From Niveibacterium sp. 24ML (GTDB lineage Bacteria > Pseudomonadota > Gammaproteobacteria > Burkholderiales > Rhodocyclaceae), in contig NZ_JAPFHA010000030.1 of the NCBI RefSeq assembly GCF_026586805.1, positions 1-47,304 of the forward strand: a stretch of DNA of 47,304 nt, given 5' to 3'. The notes under the pieces were generated by a model. It was not told where the DNA came from. It ran no database searches and saw nothing but the letters and a program-made list of their open reading frames with translations. Both the position numbers and the translations under genes were made by a program. Positions 1-8,761 of this stretch are shown piece after piece; position 1 is the first letter of the stretch; every line of letters starts with the position of its first letter.

Positions 1-73
1 CGATTGAACGTAAACGGAAAATTTGCGAATGCATCCCGATGGCATTTCGACGTCAAGTGATTGTCAACAGCCC

Positions 74-961
74 CTAGCGGAGCGCCAGCCAGTAGTCCAT
101 CTCCGGGGCTTCCGAAAATGGCGATCGGGCGACGTCAAAGGTGAAGTACGCGGGCTGATCCGCTACAGCGAAGTGGCTATCCGGCAGCCATGCTCCAAAG
201 ATGTACTGCAATGTGTATTCCCACGCTTGACCGGCGCCGCGGTGGCGGAACCGCGCCTCGCGGCAGGGGGGGCGCATCAGTGCTACGACGCCCTCCGGCA
301 GTCCCGCGAATTCAGTCACTTCGACGCAGGCCATGACGTAACCTTGGATGCTGGTTTCGTCGGCGCCAACAATGTCGCTGCAGAGTCCGGCAAGCGCATT
401 TGCGCGAACCGGGATCCGGCCGATGAGGGGCTCAAATGTCTTCCACGCCTCGGCCCCAAGTTCGATCAAGTCGAACGCCTCGGGCGTGACCGAGAACTCG
501 GTCTTTACGCCCACCAGTCGGCGAGCCGGGCTGTCGATGAACTCGGGGGTCGTGCTGAGCCCCTTGTGCATGTGCGCGAGGTAGTCGGTGGTGATGTGCG
601 GGATACCGCGTGGCAGCTTCGGCGGCTTGCCGGCTGCACGGAACTCCCGTGGGCTGGTACCAAACTGCGCTCTGAAAGCCCGCGTGAATGCCTCGTGAGT
701 TTCGAAGCCGGCGCCTAGCGCGATGTCGATAATGTTTTGTTGCGTTTCAAGAAGCTCATAGGCGGCGCGAGTCAGGCGCCGGCGGCGGATGTAGTCCTTG
801 ACCGTTTCGCCAACTGTTGCGCGAAACACACGCAGGAAATGCCAGAACGACATCTCGGTTTGCGCGGCAAGTTCCTGAATGTCGAGCGGGTCATCGAGGT
901 GGTCATCGATGTAGTCGATCGTGGCCTGGATTCGGACGATGCTGGCAGGTAAGCGTTCCAT
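74..961 (-). CDS. AraC-family regulator with GyrI-like effector domain
   Basis: Transcription factor of 295 residues. The N-terminal ~110 residues form a double helix-turn-helix AraC DNA-binding domain (ELAAQTEMSFWHFLRVFRA, then a second helix pair ending GTSPREFRA). Residues ~130-295 resemble the GyrI-like small-molecule-binding domain. The domain order (HTH first, effector domain last) is that of Rob/SoxS-related regulators. The start at 961 (MERLPAS) is preferred because the HTH begins shortly after it; an in-frame extension to 1042 adds residues unlike the family. It diverges from the pullulanase gene over about 230 bp containing palindromes, so control of that gene is possible but unproven. 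The effector is unknown. Confidence 0.88.
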   Translation of the reverse strand: MERLPASIVRIQATIDYIDDHLDDPLDIQELAAQTEMSFWHFLRVFRATVGETVKDYIRRRRLTRAAYELLETQQNIIDIALGAGFETHEAFTRAFRAQFGTSPREFRAAGKPPKLPRGIPHITTDYLAHMHKGLSTTPEFIDSPARRLVGVKTEFSVTPEAFDLIELGAEAWKTFEPLIGRIPVRANALAGLCSDIVGADETSIQGYVMACVEVTEFAGLPEGVVALMRPPCREARFRHRGAGQAWEYTLQYIFGAWLPDSHFAVADQPAYFTFDVARSPFSEAPEMDYWLALR

Positions 962-1028
962 GGCAAGACTGTACCGCAGAGGCTGTGCACTTCGAAATCC
1001 GCCGCCGCAAGTTTCGCGATTCTGGCGG

Positions 1029-1048
1029 TTGACTGTAGTCAAACTACA
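1029..1048. promoter_or_regulatory. Overlapping palindromes, possible operator
   Basis: Two overlapping perfect inverted repeats lie between the divergent regulator and pullulanase genes: TTGACT-GT-AGTCAA at 1029-1042 and TGTAGT-CAA-ACTACA at 1034-1048. Such symmetry suggests a dimeric repressor or activator site. AraC-family proteins more often bind direct repeats, so the cognate factor is uncertain. Confidence 0.35.
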
Positions 1049-1078
1049 TTATGGGCTCATAAGAATTCTTGACATATT

Positions 1079-1107
1079 TCGCAGCCACGAGCACATTTGC
1101 GCCTCGA
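1079..1107 (+). promoter_or_regulatory. Possible promoter for the pullulanase gene
   Basis: A perfect TTGACA (-35) at 1079-1084 is followed after 17 bp by CACATT (1102-1107), only 3 of 6 matches to the -10 consensus. A weak -10 fits a promoter needing an activator. The leader to the start codon would be about 75 nt and contains an 8-bp inverted repeat (CGATCGCC at 1115-1122, GGCGATCG at 1153-1160). Confidence 0.3.
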
Positions 1108-1189
1108 TCGCCATCGGCTGCGCGCACACATAAGTAACAAAATTACAACATCGGCGATCGGATAACCAATCTTTGCTTGGAGGTGACAA

Positions 1190-4100
1190 ATGACAAGTCA
1201 AAGCATTGGGGAAGTCATGAAGCGCGCGCGCTCAATGGTGGCTATCTCCTGCTTGGCAATCCTGGCCGCGTGCGGCGGTGGCGATGATAATCCGCCGCCA
1301 CCCCCTCCGCCGGAAACGGAACTCTCGTTCCTGAATTCGACCGAATTCCAGAAGGTCCTCTATCCTGTGCCGGCTGAAGCTGCGGCGGCAGCAACTGCGG
1401 CTGCAGGTACGACGACGCTGACCGTTCATTACAAGCGCAAGGATGGTGTCTACACCGGCTGGCAGCTCCATACTTGGGGTGCGGGCAAGGACCCGGGCTG
1501 GAACGTGGGCTACAACGCCACCGGCACCGATGCATTCGGCGCGATTTACACGCCGGAGCTTTCTGCCAGTACTGGCGATGTCGGCTACCTGTTCCACAAG
1601 GGTGATACGAAAGACCACGGCGGTGCTGATCAGAAGTACACGCTGGTCGCGGGCGCTAACGAGATCTGGCGCATCGAGGGTGATTCCGCAACCTACACCA
1701 AGAACCCGGATACCGCTGGTCCTGTCGATGTCTCGACGATTCGTGTTCACTACAAGCGCTTTGACTCAAACTTCGATGTTTGGGGGCTTCACCTCTGGCC
1801 GGCAAACGGCATTGACGTGACGAAGCTTCCGGCAGGCGTTGTGATCGACAAGTGGGATACGCCGGTGACCTTCGCCCAACTGGGTGGTGTCGTGACGGGT
1901 GCGGATGTCGTGTTTGATCTTCCGGTTGTGAATCCCAAGGACGACGCGACCAAGAAGACGCTTGAGTTCATCATCCATGGCACCGCGGCAAACTCGAACG
2001 GTGGCACCAACAACAAGGATGGTCGCTCGGACAACATCAAGATCAACTATGCGAACCTGACGGTTACCAATGGTGTTGCGGATGTCTGGCTGGTGCAGGA
2101 AGACTCGACCGTCTACACCGCGGTGCCCGATACGCGTTCGGCTTCCACCAAGGATGCAAAGGCCTACTGGCTGAGCAAGTCGCTGATCCAGTGGCCGCGT
2201 GTTGATGGTACGGGCAAGTTCAAGCTCTATTACTCCGCAAAGGCGCAGATTGTTGCCAAGAAAGACGCTGCTGTTTCGGGCGCCGATGGTTCTATCACAT
2301 TGACAGCTGGCGGCACCGTGCCGACGGATGTCGCTACCCGCTTCAAGTACGTGCCGGCCGGCGTGGTGCTCTCCGTTGCCGATGCGGATGTTGCAAAGCT
2401 GGGTTCGGCGCTGACCGGCCAGGTTGTCGTCGTTCAAGAGAACGCAGAGGGTAAGGTTCAGAACGCAACGACGGCGCAGCTTGCTGGCGTGCTTGATGAC
2501 CTCTTCTCGGGTGCTGGTGCGGCCACTGATCTGGGCGTAACCATTGCTGACGGTAAGACGACATTCAAGGTCTGGGCGCCGACCGCTCAGCAAGTCAAGC
2601 TTGGTCTCTACGACACAGCGACGGGCGAGGGCAAGACGCTTGATCTGATGCAGAAAGATGCTGCAACCGGCATCTGGTCGCTGACCCTTTCGGCGGATCT
2701 GACTGGCAAGTACTACGTGTTCGTCGCCGATGTGTTCGTGCGCGGCGTCGGTATCGTGCGCAACCGTGTGACTGACCCGTACTCGGTCAGCTTGAATGCC
2801 AACTCCAAGCGCAGCTACATTGCGGATCTCGGGGCGGCAAACCTTAAGCCTGCCGATTGGGATACCACTGCAGCGCCCTCGCTTGCAGCCCAAGAGGACA
2901 TGACCATCTACGAACTGTCGGTGCGCGATTTCTCAGCGAACGACAGCTCCGTTTCGGCGGCGAATCGTGGCAAGTACCTTGCCTTTACCGAGGTGGAGTC
3001 GAACGGCATGAAGCATCTGAAGGCGCTGGCGGATGCTGGCCTGACGGATGTTCATCTCCTGCCGGTCTTTGACTTGGCTACGGTTCCTGAAGTCGGCTGC
3101 GTGACGCCTGATACCTCGGGCTCGACCGCAGATTCGACCAAAGCGCGCGATGCAATCAATGCCGTGAAGGACAAGGATTGCTTCAACTGGGGCTACGACC
3201 CGTTCCACTACACGGCACTTGAGGGTAGCTACGCGACCGACGCAGATGATGGCGCTAAGCGTATTCTTGAGTTCCGTCAGATGGTGGTGGCAATGCACAA
3301 GGCGGGCCTGCGTGTGGGTATGGACGTGGTGTACAACCACACCAGCGCACATGGGCAAAATGCCAACTCGGTGCTTGATCGTCTGGTTCCGGATTACTAC
3401 CAGCGTCTGAATTCGACTGGCGGCGTCGAGAACTCGACCTGCTGTTCGAACACGGCAACCGAAAACCTGATGATGGGCAAGCTGATGGTGGACTCGGTGA
3501 AAACCCTGGCTACCCAGTACAAGATTGACTCCTTCCGTTTCGACTTGATGGGGCATCAGCCGCGCAAGACGATGGAAACCCTCAAGACCACGGTGAATAC
3601 TGCTGCAGGTCGCGATGTGTTCTTGATCGGTGAAGGCTGGAACTTCGGCGAAGTCGCTAACGGTGCGCGTTTCGAGCAGGCTTCGCAGCTTTCGCTCAAT
3701 GGTTCGGGCATCGCAACCTTCAGTGACCGGGCTCGTGACCGTATCCGCGGTGGCGGCTGCTGTGACGACGGTAGTGCTTTCCGTACCCAGGGTTATGTCA
3801 CGGGTCTCTTCTATGACCAGAACGACGCGGCCTCTGGGCACACGAAAGAAAGCCTGATGGATCACGCCGACATCGTTCGCGTTGGCCTGTCTGGTTCGAT
3901 CCGTTCGTTTGCCTTCGAAGGGCGTGATGGCGTTGTCAAGACCACCGAAGCGTTTAAGTATGGTGACGACCCGGCAGGCTACGTTCTTGATCCGCAGGAA
4001 GTGGTCAACTATGTGGAGAACCATGACAACCGCACTTTCTGGGATGGTTCTGTAGCGAAGCTGCCGAAGGCTACGAGTCTTGATGATCGTGTTCGCGTCC

Positions 4101-5053
4101 AGACGCTGGCTTCTGCGCTTAATGCATTCAGTCAAGGTGTCGCGTACTTCCATGCAGGTCAGGACATCCTGCGTTCGAAGTCGATGGACAACAACAGCTA
4201 CAACTCGGGTGACTGGTTCAACCGTATTGACTGGACATACAACGCCAACAACTTTGGTGTTGGCCTGCCGGTCAGTGGCGACGAGAGCCTGGCGAAGACC
4301 TTCCTGAGTGCTGCCGTGGTTGGCAACTACACACCGGGCAAGTCGCAGATCACCGCAGCTGCGGGCATGTTCCGCGACCTGCTTGCGATCCGTAAGAGCT
4401 CGGAGCTGTTCCGCCTGCGTAGCGCCGACGACATCAAGAAGTGTCTGAAGTTCTACAACACCGGTGCCGCGCAGGAGCCGACGGTCATCGTTGGTCACCT
4501 CAACGGTACGGCGTGCCCGACCAATGCCAACTTCAAGCAAGTGATCTATCTGGTCAACGTCGACAAGCTCGCACACGACGTAACGATCGATGCTCAGAAG
4601 GGCATGGCCTACACGCTGCATCCGGTTCAGGCTGCAGGTGCCGATGCAGTCGCCAAGACTGCAGCGTATGACAACGCAACCGGCAAGTTCTCGATCCCGG
4701 CACGTACTGCGGTTGTGTTCGTGACGAGCATTGATGCTCCGACAGCCCCCACCGGGCCTGTGACCGTGACCTTCAAGGTCACCGCCAGCACGGTTTTTGG
4801 TGAGAACGTCTATATCGTCGGTGATCAGCCGGAAATCGGGAACTGGGGTACTAGTGCCGACACTTTCCGCCAGTGTTCGGCTGATGCCTACCCCGTTTGG
4901 AGCTGTGCCATTACGTTCCCGACAGCTGGTACCGCGATCAACTACAAGTTCCAGAAGATCAATGGGTCTGCTGTGACTTGGGAGAGCGGCGACAACTATT
5001 CGTATGTGGTTCCGTCGGCAGCTGCGACTGTCGATAATGGCGCCTTCCGGTAG
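1190..5053 (+). CDS. pulA: Pullulanase-type debranching enzyme, lipoprotein
   Basis: Hydrolyses alpha-1,6 branches of pullulan, starch or glycogen. A lipoprotein signal ends in the lipobox LAAC, followed by Gly/Asp and a run of prolines, so the enzyme is probably anchored in the outer membrane. Rough domain order: two CBM41 modules (~74-175 and ~183-300), an N2-like domain (~320-445), CBM48 (~446-550), GH13 catalytic barrel (~565-1000), beta C-domain, and a C-terminal CBM20-like module (~1192-1287, EIGNWG). GH13 motifs seen: FNWGYDP at 665-671 (type I pullulanase signature), DVVYNH from D712, nucleophile D785 in FRFDLMG, acid/base E815 in GEGW, and transition-state D946 in ENHDN. The ATG at 1190 has a good GGAGGTGA; an alternative ATG at 1217 gives a more ordinary signal peptide. 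At 1287 aa it is long for the family because of the extra modules. Confidence 0.95.
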   Translation: MTSQSIGEVMKRARSMVAISCLAILAACGGGDDNPPPPPPPETELSFLNSTEFQKVLYPVPAEAAAAATAAAGTTTLTVHYKRKDGVYTGWQLHTWGAGKDPGWNVGYNATGTDAFGAIYTPELSASTGDVGYLFHKGDTKDHGGADQKYTLVAGANEIWRIEGDSATYTKNPDTAGPVDVSTIRVHYKRFDSNFDVWGLHLWPANGIDVTKLPAGVVIDKWDTPVTFAQLGGVVTGADVVFDLPVVNPKDDATKKTLEFIIHGTAANSNGGTNNKDGRSDNIKINYANLTVTNGVADVWLVQEDSTVYTAVPDTRSASTKDAKAYWLSKSLIQWPRVDGTGKFKLYYSAKAQIVAKKDAAVSGADGSITLTAGGTVPTDVATRFKYVPAGVVLSVADADVAKLGSALTGQVVVVQENAEGKVQNATTAQLAGVLDDLFSGAGAATDLGVTIADGKTTFKVWAPTAQQVKLGLYDTATGEGKTLDLMQKDAATGIWSLTLSADLTGKYYVFVADVFVRGVGIVRNRVTDPYSVSLNANSKRSYIADLGAANLKPADWDTTAAPSLAAQEDMTIYELSVRDFSANDSSVSAANRGKYLAFTEVESNGMKHLKALADAGLTDVHLLPVFDLATVPEVGCVTPDTSGSTADSTKARDAINAVKDKDCFNWGYDPFHYTALEGSYATDADDGAKRILEFRQMVVAMHKAGLRVGMDVVYNHTSAHGQNANSVLDRLVPDYYQRLNSTGGVENSTCCSNTATENLMMGKLMVDSVKTLATQYKIDSFRFDLMGHQPRKTMETLKTTVNTAAGRDVFLIGEGWNFGEVANGARFEQASQLSLNGSGIATFSDRARDRIRGGGCCDDGSAFRTQGYVTGLFYDQNDAASGHTKESLMDHADIVRVGLSGSIRSFAFEGRDGVVKTTEAFKYGDDPAGYVLDPQEVVNYVENHDNRTFWDGSVAKLPKATSLDDRVRVQTLASALNAFSQGVAYFHAGQDILRSKSMDNNSYNSGDWFNRIDWTYNANNFGVGLPVSGDESLAKTFLSAAVVGNYTPGKSQITAAAGMFRDLLAIRKSSELFRLRSADDIKKCLKFYNTGAAQEPTVIVGHLNGTACPTNANFKQVIYLVNVDKLAHDVTIDAQKGMAYTLHPVQAAGADAVAKTAAYDNATGKFSIPARTAVVFVTSIDAPTAPTGPVTVTFKVTASTVFGENVYIVGDQPEIGNWGTSADTFRQCSADAYPVWSCAITFPTAGTAINYKFQKINGSAVTWESGDNYSYVVPSAAATVDNGAFR

Positions 5054-5083
5054 TAGTCTCACTCGCTTAAGTAAGCGGAAAGC

Positions 5084-5116
5084 AAACCGCCCAGTTTCGA
5101 CTGGGCGGTTTTTTTT
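5084..5116 (+). terminator. Intrinsic terminator of the pullulanase gene
   Basis: An 11-bp perfect stem (5084-5094 with 5101-5111), loop TTTCGA, and an uninterrupted T run to 5116, about 30 bp past the stop codon. The remaining ~200 bp to the next gene hold no recognisable gene; a GCCGCA/TGCGGC hairpin at 5281-5298 has no T tract. Confidence 0.93.
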
Positions 5117-5313
5117 GGGGCGCCCGATTAAGGGCTGGGTCGTTCGGGAGAGCCGTGGATAGCCGTAACACGTTCCTCGGGGGCTCACGATCGTTTGGTT
5201 GGCGCGATGTATTTAGCGCTGGCCGAACTGGCAATGCCGCACCGATGCCGTCCCTTGGCTAAGCGAACAGCCGGATTCGTGCCGCAGCCGGTTGCGGCAT
5301 GCACACTACGCTG

Positions 5314-6345
5314 TTAGCTGGCTTTCTTCTGCTGCCGGTAAAAATGGTCCGAAACGGTCGCTAGAAACTCCGGCGTCATCTCGTTCCAGTTGCGCCAGGT
5401 TGGTACGCCATCAAGGCGCATGAAGGGCACGGTGATCCCCAGTGAGCGGGAGCGTTCCATGAGCTGCCGGTACTGCGGCGGCGCACAGCCTTCGGTAGTG
5501 CAGAAGAGATGCAGCCGGAAGGGTTGCTTGTCGAGCTGACCGGCGATGACTTCGTCGCTGAAGGTTTCATTCATCGGTACTACCAGACTGAAGGCCTTGG
5601 GGTGTGCGAGCGAAAGCGCCAGCGGGCCGAATTCGCTGATCGACATGCCGCCAATTGCGCGTTGCGCAGGGTCGTTTGTGACCGGGTATTGTTTGGCCAG
5701 CCATGGCAGTGCGGTCTGCACGACAGCCTCGGCGTACTTGGGCATCGGGTGACCGGCATGCCCCCCTGGCAAGAATACGGCGAACGGGCGCAGCAGGCCT
5801 TGGGCAAGCAAGTTATCCATGTATTGCTTGATGCGCCCATTGGTGGCCCATTGGTTTGCGCGCATCTGGTGGCCGTGCATGAGCACGAGCAGCGGGAGCT
5901 TGTCTTTTTCCTTTGTGCCGGGCGGCAGATAGAGCTGGCCCGGCAGGCTGCCGTTGAGTTTGGGGCAGGGGATGCTCAGATCCAGCAACTCGCCGCGGGC
6001 GACTTTGGGCTTGTCTAGCCAGTCACCTTCGCCGAGAAACAGGTAGGAGTGGCACTCGCCCATGCCCATGCCGTCTTCTGCCAGCAAAGGGTTGAGCGGG
6101 TCCGGGATGCGACGGGTGTCGACGTCGAATTTGTAGTGCCACTGGCCACGCCGCAATTGCAGCTTCAGATGCCACTCACCGTCTGGCTTGCGTGACATGG
6201 GGAGCCGCGCGTTCTGCCAGTGTGTCATGTCGCCGAACAGGAATACTTCTTTCGCTGAGGGTGCATAAAGCGAGAACTCGCAGGGCAATAGCGAACCCGC
6301 GAGATCTGATTGTGTGAGGATGAGCGAATGAAGTCCGAATGGCAT
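5314..6345 (-). CDS. CBM48-esterase fusion, probable degenerate CE1-like protein
   Basis: 343 residues with no signal peptide, so probably cytoplasmic. Residues ~20-105 resemble a CBM48/isoamylase N-terminal glucan-binding module (FLFGDMTHWQN, YKFDVD..RIPDPLNP). Residues ~130-340 resemble an alpha/beta-hydrolase esterase of the CE1/esterase-D kind: HGHQM at ~157 and a nucleophile elbow GMSIS with Ser235. The family's C-terminal G-x-H-x-W-x-x-W motif reads GVPTWRNW here, with Pro315 at the usual catalytic His, and the expected acid region reads CTTEG rather than a clear Asp. The elbow also lacks its second Gly. It may be a non-catalytic glucan-binding protein or an atypical hydrolase. The start has a strong AGGAGGT. 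It converges on the pullulanase gene, hinting at alpha-glucan metabolism. Confidence 0.8.
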   Translation of the reverse strand: MPFGLHSLILTQSDLAGSLLPCEFSLYAPSAKEVFLFGDMTHWQNARLPMSRKPDGEWHLKLQLRRGQWHYKFDVDTRRIPDPLNPLLAEDGMGMGECHSYLFLGEGDWLDKPKVARGELLDLSIPCPKLNGSLPGQLYLPPGTKEKDKLPLLVLMHGHQMRANQWATNGRIKQYMDNLLAQGLLRPFAVFLPGGHAGHPMPKYAEAVVQTALPWLAKQYPVTNDPAQRAIGGMSISEFGPLALSLAHPKAFSLVVPMNETFSDEVIAGQLDKQPFRLHLFCTTEGCAPPQYRQLMERSRSLGITVPFMRLDGVPTWRNWNEMTPEFLATVSDHFYRQQKKAS

Positions 6346-6357
6346 GCATACCTCCTG

Positions 6358-6374
6358 GGAGCGCGATTCTAGCA
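6358..6374 (-). promoter_or_regulatory. Possible extended -10 promoter for the CBM48-esterase gene
   Basis: On the minus strand TGcTAGAAT forms an extended -10 (TAGAAT at 6371-6366), about 20 nt upstream of the start codon and just before the AGGAGGT. No convincing -35 is seen. The rest of the 186-bp gap to rsgA shows nothing recognisable. Confidence 0.35.
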
Positions 6375-6531
6375 GTCACGGCGCACAACAGTTCGCTTGC
6401 TCCCGCCTGTTTGATTGCCGGCTTGATTCGGCGCAACACGCGTTTGCGCTGCAACGCGCTTGGTCTATGCGCTAAGCTCGACAAAGATACGACCCGACAG
6501 CGCTGCTGTGGTTCCGTTGCTTGTCATGGCG

Positions 6532-7437
6532 TTAATGCCCTGCGCGGGCCTGCAATGCGCTCTGCAACTCGTTGCGCAGTGTACGGTAGTGGTTGAACCG
6601 CATGGTCGAGATGCCGCCCGATACAAGTGCGGCCAATAGCGCGCATCCCGGTTCAGCGTCGTGGCGGCAGTCACGGAATCTGCATTGTCCCAAATGCGGC
6701 CGGAACTCACGAAACGCCCACGCGAGGGCGTCTTGCGAGAGATGCGCCAGTCCGAACATCTGCAGTCCAGGGCTGTCGATCAGTTCGCCGCCGCCGGGCA
6801 GCCGGTACAGGCGTGAGAACGTGGTGGTGTGTTTGCCAGAATCGAGCGCGGTCGAAATCTCAGCGGTGACGGCTTGCGCATGCGGGATCAGTCCGTTTGT
6901 CAGCGTCGACTTTCCCATGCCGGATTGCCCGACGAGCAGGCTCACTTCGCCTGCAAGGTGGTGACGGACAATCTCGACACTTTGCTTTGCGCGGGTTTCC
7001 AGCACGGTGTATCCGAGTGACGCAAAGTTCGCCAGTGCGGCGCGGGCCGTCTCAAGGCGATAAGTTAGGTCCGCCTTGTTCAGCAGGATCAGCGCCTTGA
7101 CGTCCTGGTCCTCAGTTGCGCAAAGGCAGCGGGTGAGGAGCTCCGGGCTGAAACTGGGTTCGGTGGCGACGACGATAACGACCTGCGTGACGTTTGCGGC
7201 AATCAGTTTCTGCTTGAAGGCATCTTCCCGGTAAAGCAGGCTGGTTCGTTCGTGCAGCCGTTCGATCACGCCTTGGTCGGGAGCAGTCGGGGTGGCCGTC
7301 ACTTCAACACGATCGCCACAGGCGAATGCGCTCTTCTTTGCGCGGGTGTAGCACAGCAGGCGGCTGCCATCGGCAAGCTCAACCTCATACTGCCGCCCAA
7401 AAGCGGCGACGATTGTGCCGTCAAGGCCTGACTTCAT
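6532..7437 (-). CDS. rsgA: Ribosome small-subunit-dependent GTPase RsgA
   Basis: A circularly permuted GTPase acting late in 30S subunit maturation. The permuted motif order is visible: G4 NKAD at 120-123 precedes the P-loop GQSGMGKST at 170-178 and G3 DSPG at 221-224. An N-terminal OB fold (~1-65) and a C-terminal zinc site (C252, C257, H259, C265) complete the architecture. The length of 301 aa is usual. Its ATG overlaps the stop of the upstream M48 protease gene by 4 nt, so the two are probably co-transcribed and translationally coupled. Confidence 0.97.
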   Translation of the reverse strand: MKSGLDGTIVAAFGRQYEVELADGSRLLCYTRAKKSAFACGDRVEVTATPTAPDQGVIERLHERTSLLYREDAFKQKLIAANVTQVVIVVATEPSFSPELLTRCLCATEDQDVKALILLNKADLTYRLETARAALANFASLGYTVLETRAKQSVEIVRHHLAGEVSLLVGQSGMGKSTLTNGLIPHAQAVTAEISTALDSGKHTTTFSRLYRLPGGGELIDSPGLQMFGLAHLSQDALAWAFREFRPHLGQCRFRDCRHDAEPGCALLAALVSGGISTMRFNHYRTLRNELQSALQARAGH

Positions 7438-8681
7438 GCGGCGCGCAACCGGGCAACGCGAATCGGCGCTGGCGGATGGGAATCGTAGAACGCCGAGTAA
7501 AGCGGGTCTGGCGTGAGCGTCCCCGCATTATCGCGATAGAGTTTCACCAGCGCGGAGACGAGGTCCTCCGCCCGTGCGTGTCGTGCTGCGTACGCATCGG
7601 CCTGGAACTCATGGCGGCGCGACCAGAGACTGGTCAGTGGCGTGAGCGGGAAGGTGAATACTGGCAGCGCAAACAGCACCAGCGCAAGCGCGGCTGCGTC
7701 CCCCGTGGCCGACATGCCGAGCCCGGCAAAGAACCAGTCTTGCGTCATTAGCCAGCCGAGTAGCCCGAGTACCGCAAGGCTCATCAGTGCCATGACGGCG
7801 ACCCTCTGCCACAGATGCTTGAGCTTGAAGTGCCCGAGCTCGTGGGCAAGCACGGCTTCAACTTCTTCCGGTGCCAGCTTTTCGATCAGGGTGTCAAAGA
7901 AAACGATTCGCTTGGCTGCGCCAAATCCGGTGAAGTAGGCATTGCCGTGTGCCGAGCGCTTTGAGCCGTCCATCACGAACAAGCCGGAGCTGCGGAAGCC
8001 GCAGCGGGCCAGCAGGGCTTCAATGCGCTGTTTCAGATCGCCCTCTGCGAGCGGTGAGAATTTGTTGAAAATCGGGGCGATCACGATGGGGTAGAGCACC
8101 ATCACCAGCATGTTGAAGCTCAGCCAGAATGCCCACACCCAAAGCCACCAGTTCGGGCCCGTCGCTCGCATCATCCACAGGACGACCGCCATGACCGGTA
8201 GGCCAATGATGATGGCCACCATTGAGCCTTTCACCAGATCGAGCACAAAGGTCGTCGGTGATGTCTTGTTGAAGCCGAATTTCGCTTCGGTAACGAAGGT
8301 GCGCCAGATCGAGAATGGCAGTCCGACCATGAACGAAACCAAGGAAATCGCAGACAGGAAAGCCACGCCATGCCAGAGCCCGCCCGACTCAAACCAATTG
8401 GCGCAGGTGGTGTGAAGCCATTGCAGCCCGCCGCCGAGGGTCAGGCCGAGCAACAAGCCGGTCTCGACCAGCAGTTCGAACGTGCCAACCTTGAGCCGCG
8501 CCTGGGTGTAGTCGGCCGCCGTCTGGTGTGATTCGAGGGAAATGCGGTCAGCAAATGCGGCTGGTACCGCCGGGCGATGCGCGCCGACGTGCCTTGACTG
8601 CCGATGGGCCAGCCAAAGCCTCAACCCAAGGGTGAGCGCAAGGGCTGTCAAGAAAAGCGTGCTGAATCCCGATGCTGTCAT
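7434..8681 (-). CDS. M48 family membrane metalloprotease (Ste24-like)
   Basis: Zinc endopeptidase of the CAAX-protease/Ste24 branch, 415 residues, in the inner membrane. The metal site HELGH starts at H280 (H280, E281, H284), with the third ligand in HEFQADAYA near residue 345. Several hydrophobic segments span the N-terminal half and two follow the HELGH motif. Bacteria lack CAAX prenylation, so the substrate is probably other membrane or periplasmic proteins. It is first in a two-gene unit with rsgA and diverges from orn across 80 bp. Confidence 0.93.
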   Translation of the reverse strand: MTASGFSTLFLTALALTLGLRLWLAHRQSRHVGAHRPAVPAAFADRISLESHQTAADYTQARLKVGTFELLVETGLLLGLTLGGGLQWLHTTCANWFESGGLWHGVAFLSAISLVSFMVGLPFSIWRTFVTEAKFGFNKTSPTTFVLDLVKGSMVAIIIGLPVMAVVLWMMRATGPNWWLWVWAFWLSFNMLVMVLYPIVIAPIFNKFSPLAEGDLKQRIEALLARCGFRSSGLFVMDGSKRSAHGNAYFTGFGAAKRIVFFDTLIEKLAPEEVEAVLAHELGHFKLKHLWQRVAVMALMSLAVLGLLGWLMTQDWFFAGLGMSATGDAAALALVLFALPVFTFPLTPLTSLWSRRHEFQADAYAARHARAEDLVSALVKLYRDNAGTLTPDPLYSAFYDSHPPAPIRVARLRAA

Positions 8682-8761
8682 GTGCTGGTGCCAAATGGCG
8701 CGATGCGTTTGCGCGCCGGGGCCTGTGAGAGAATGGAGCTTTGAAACAGGAGCGTGCGATT

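Noticed and set aside
23-718. A 231-residue plus-strand frame opposite the AraC-type regulator
   Set aside because: Antisense of a clear regulator and no family resemblance. Bases 1-73 themselves show no gene.
2933-5188. A 751-residue minus-strand frame opposite the pullulanase gene
   Set aside because: Shadow of a GH13 enzyme whose catalytic motifs are intact; no motif in the antisense product.
5281-5298. Hairpin GCCGCA-GCCGGT-TGCGGC as terminator for the CBM48-esterase gene
   Set aside because: No T run on either strand, so it is not a convincing intrinsic terminator.
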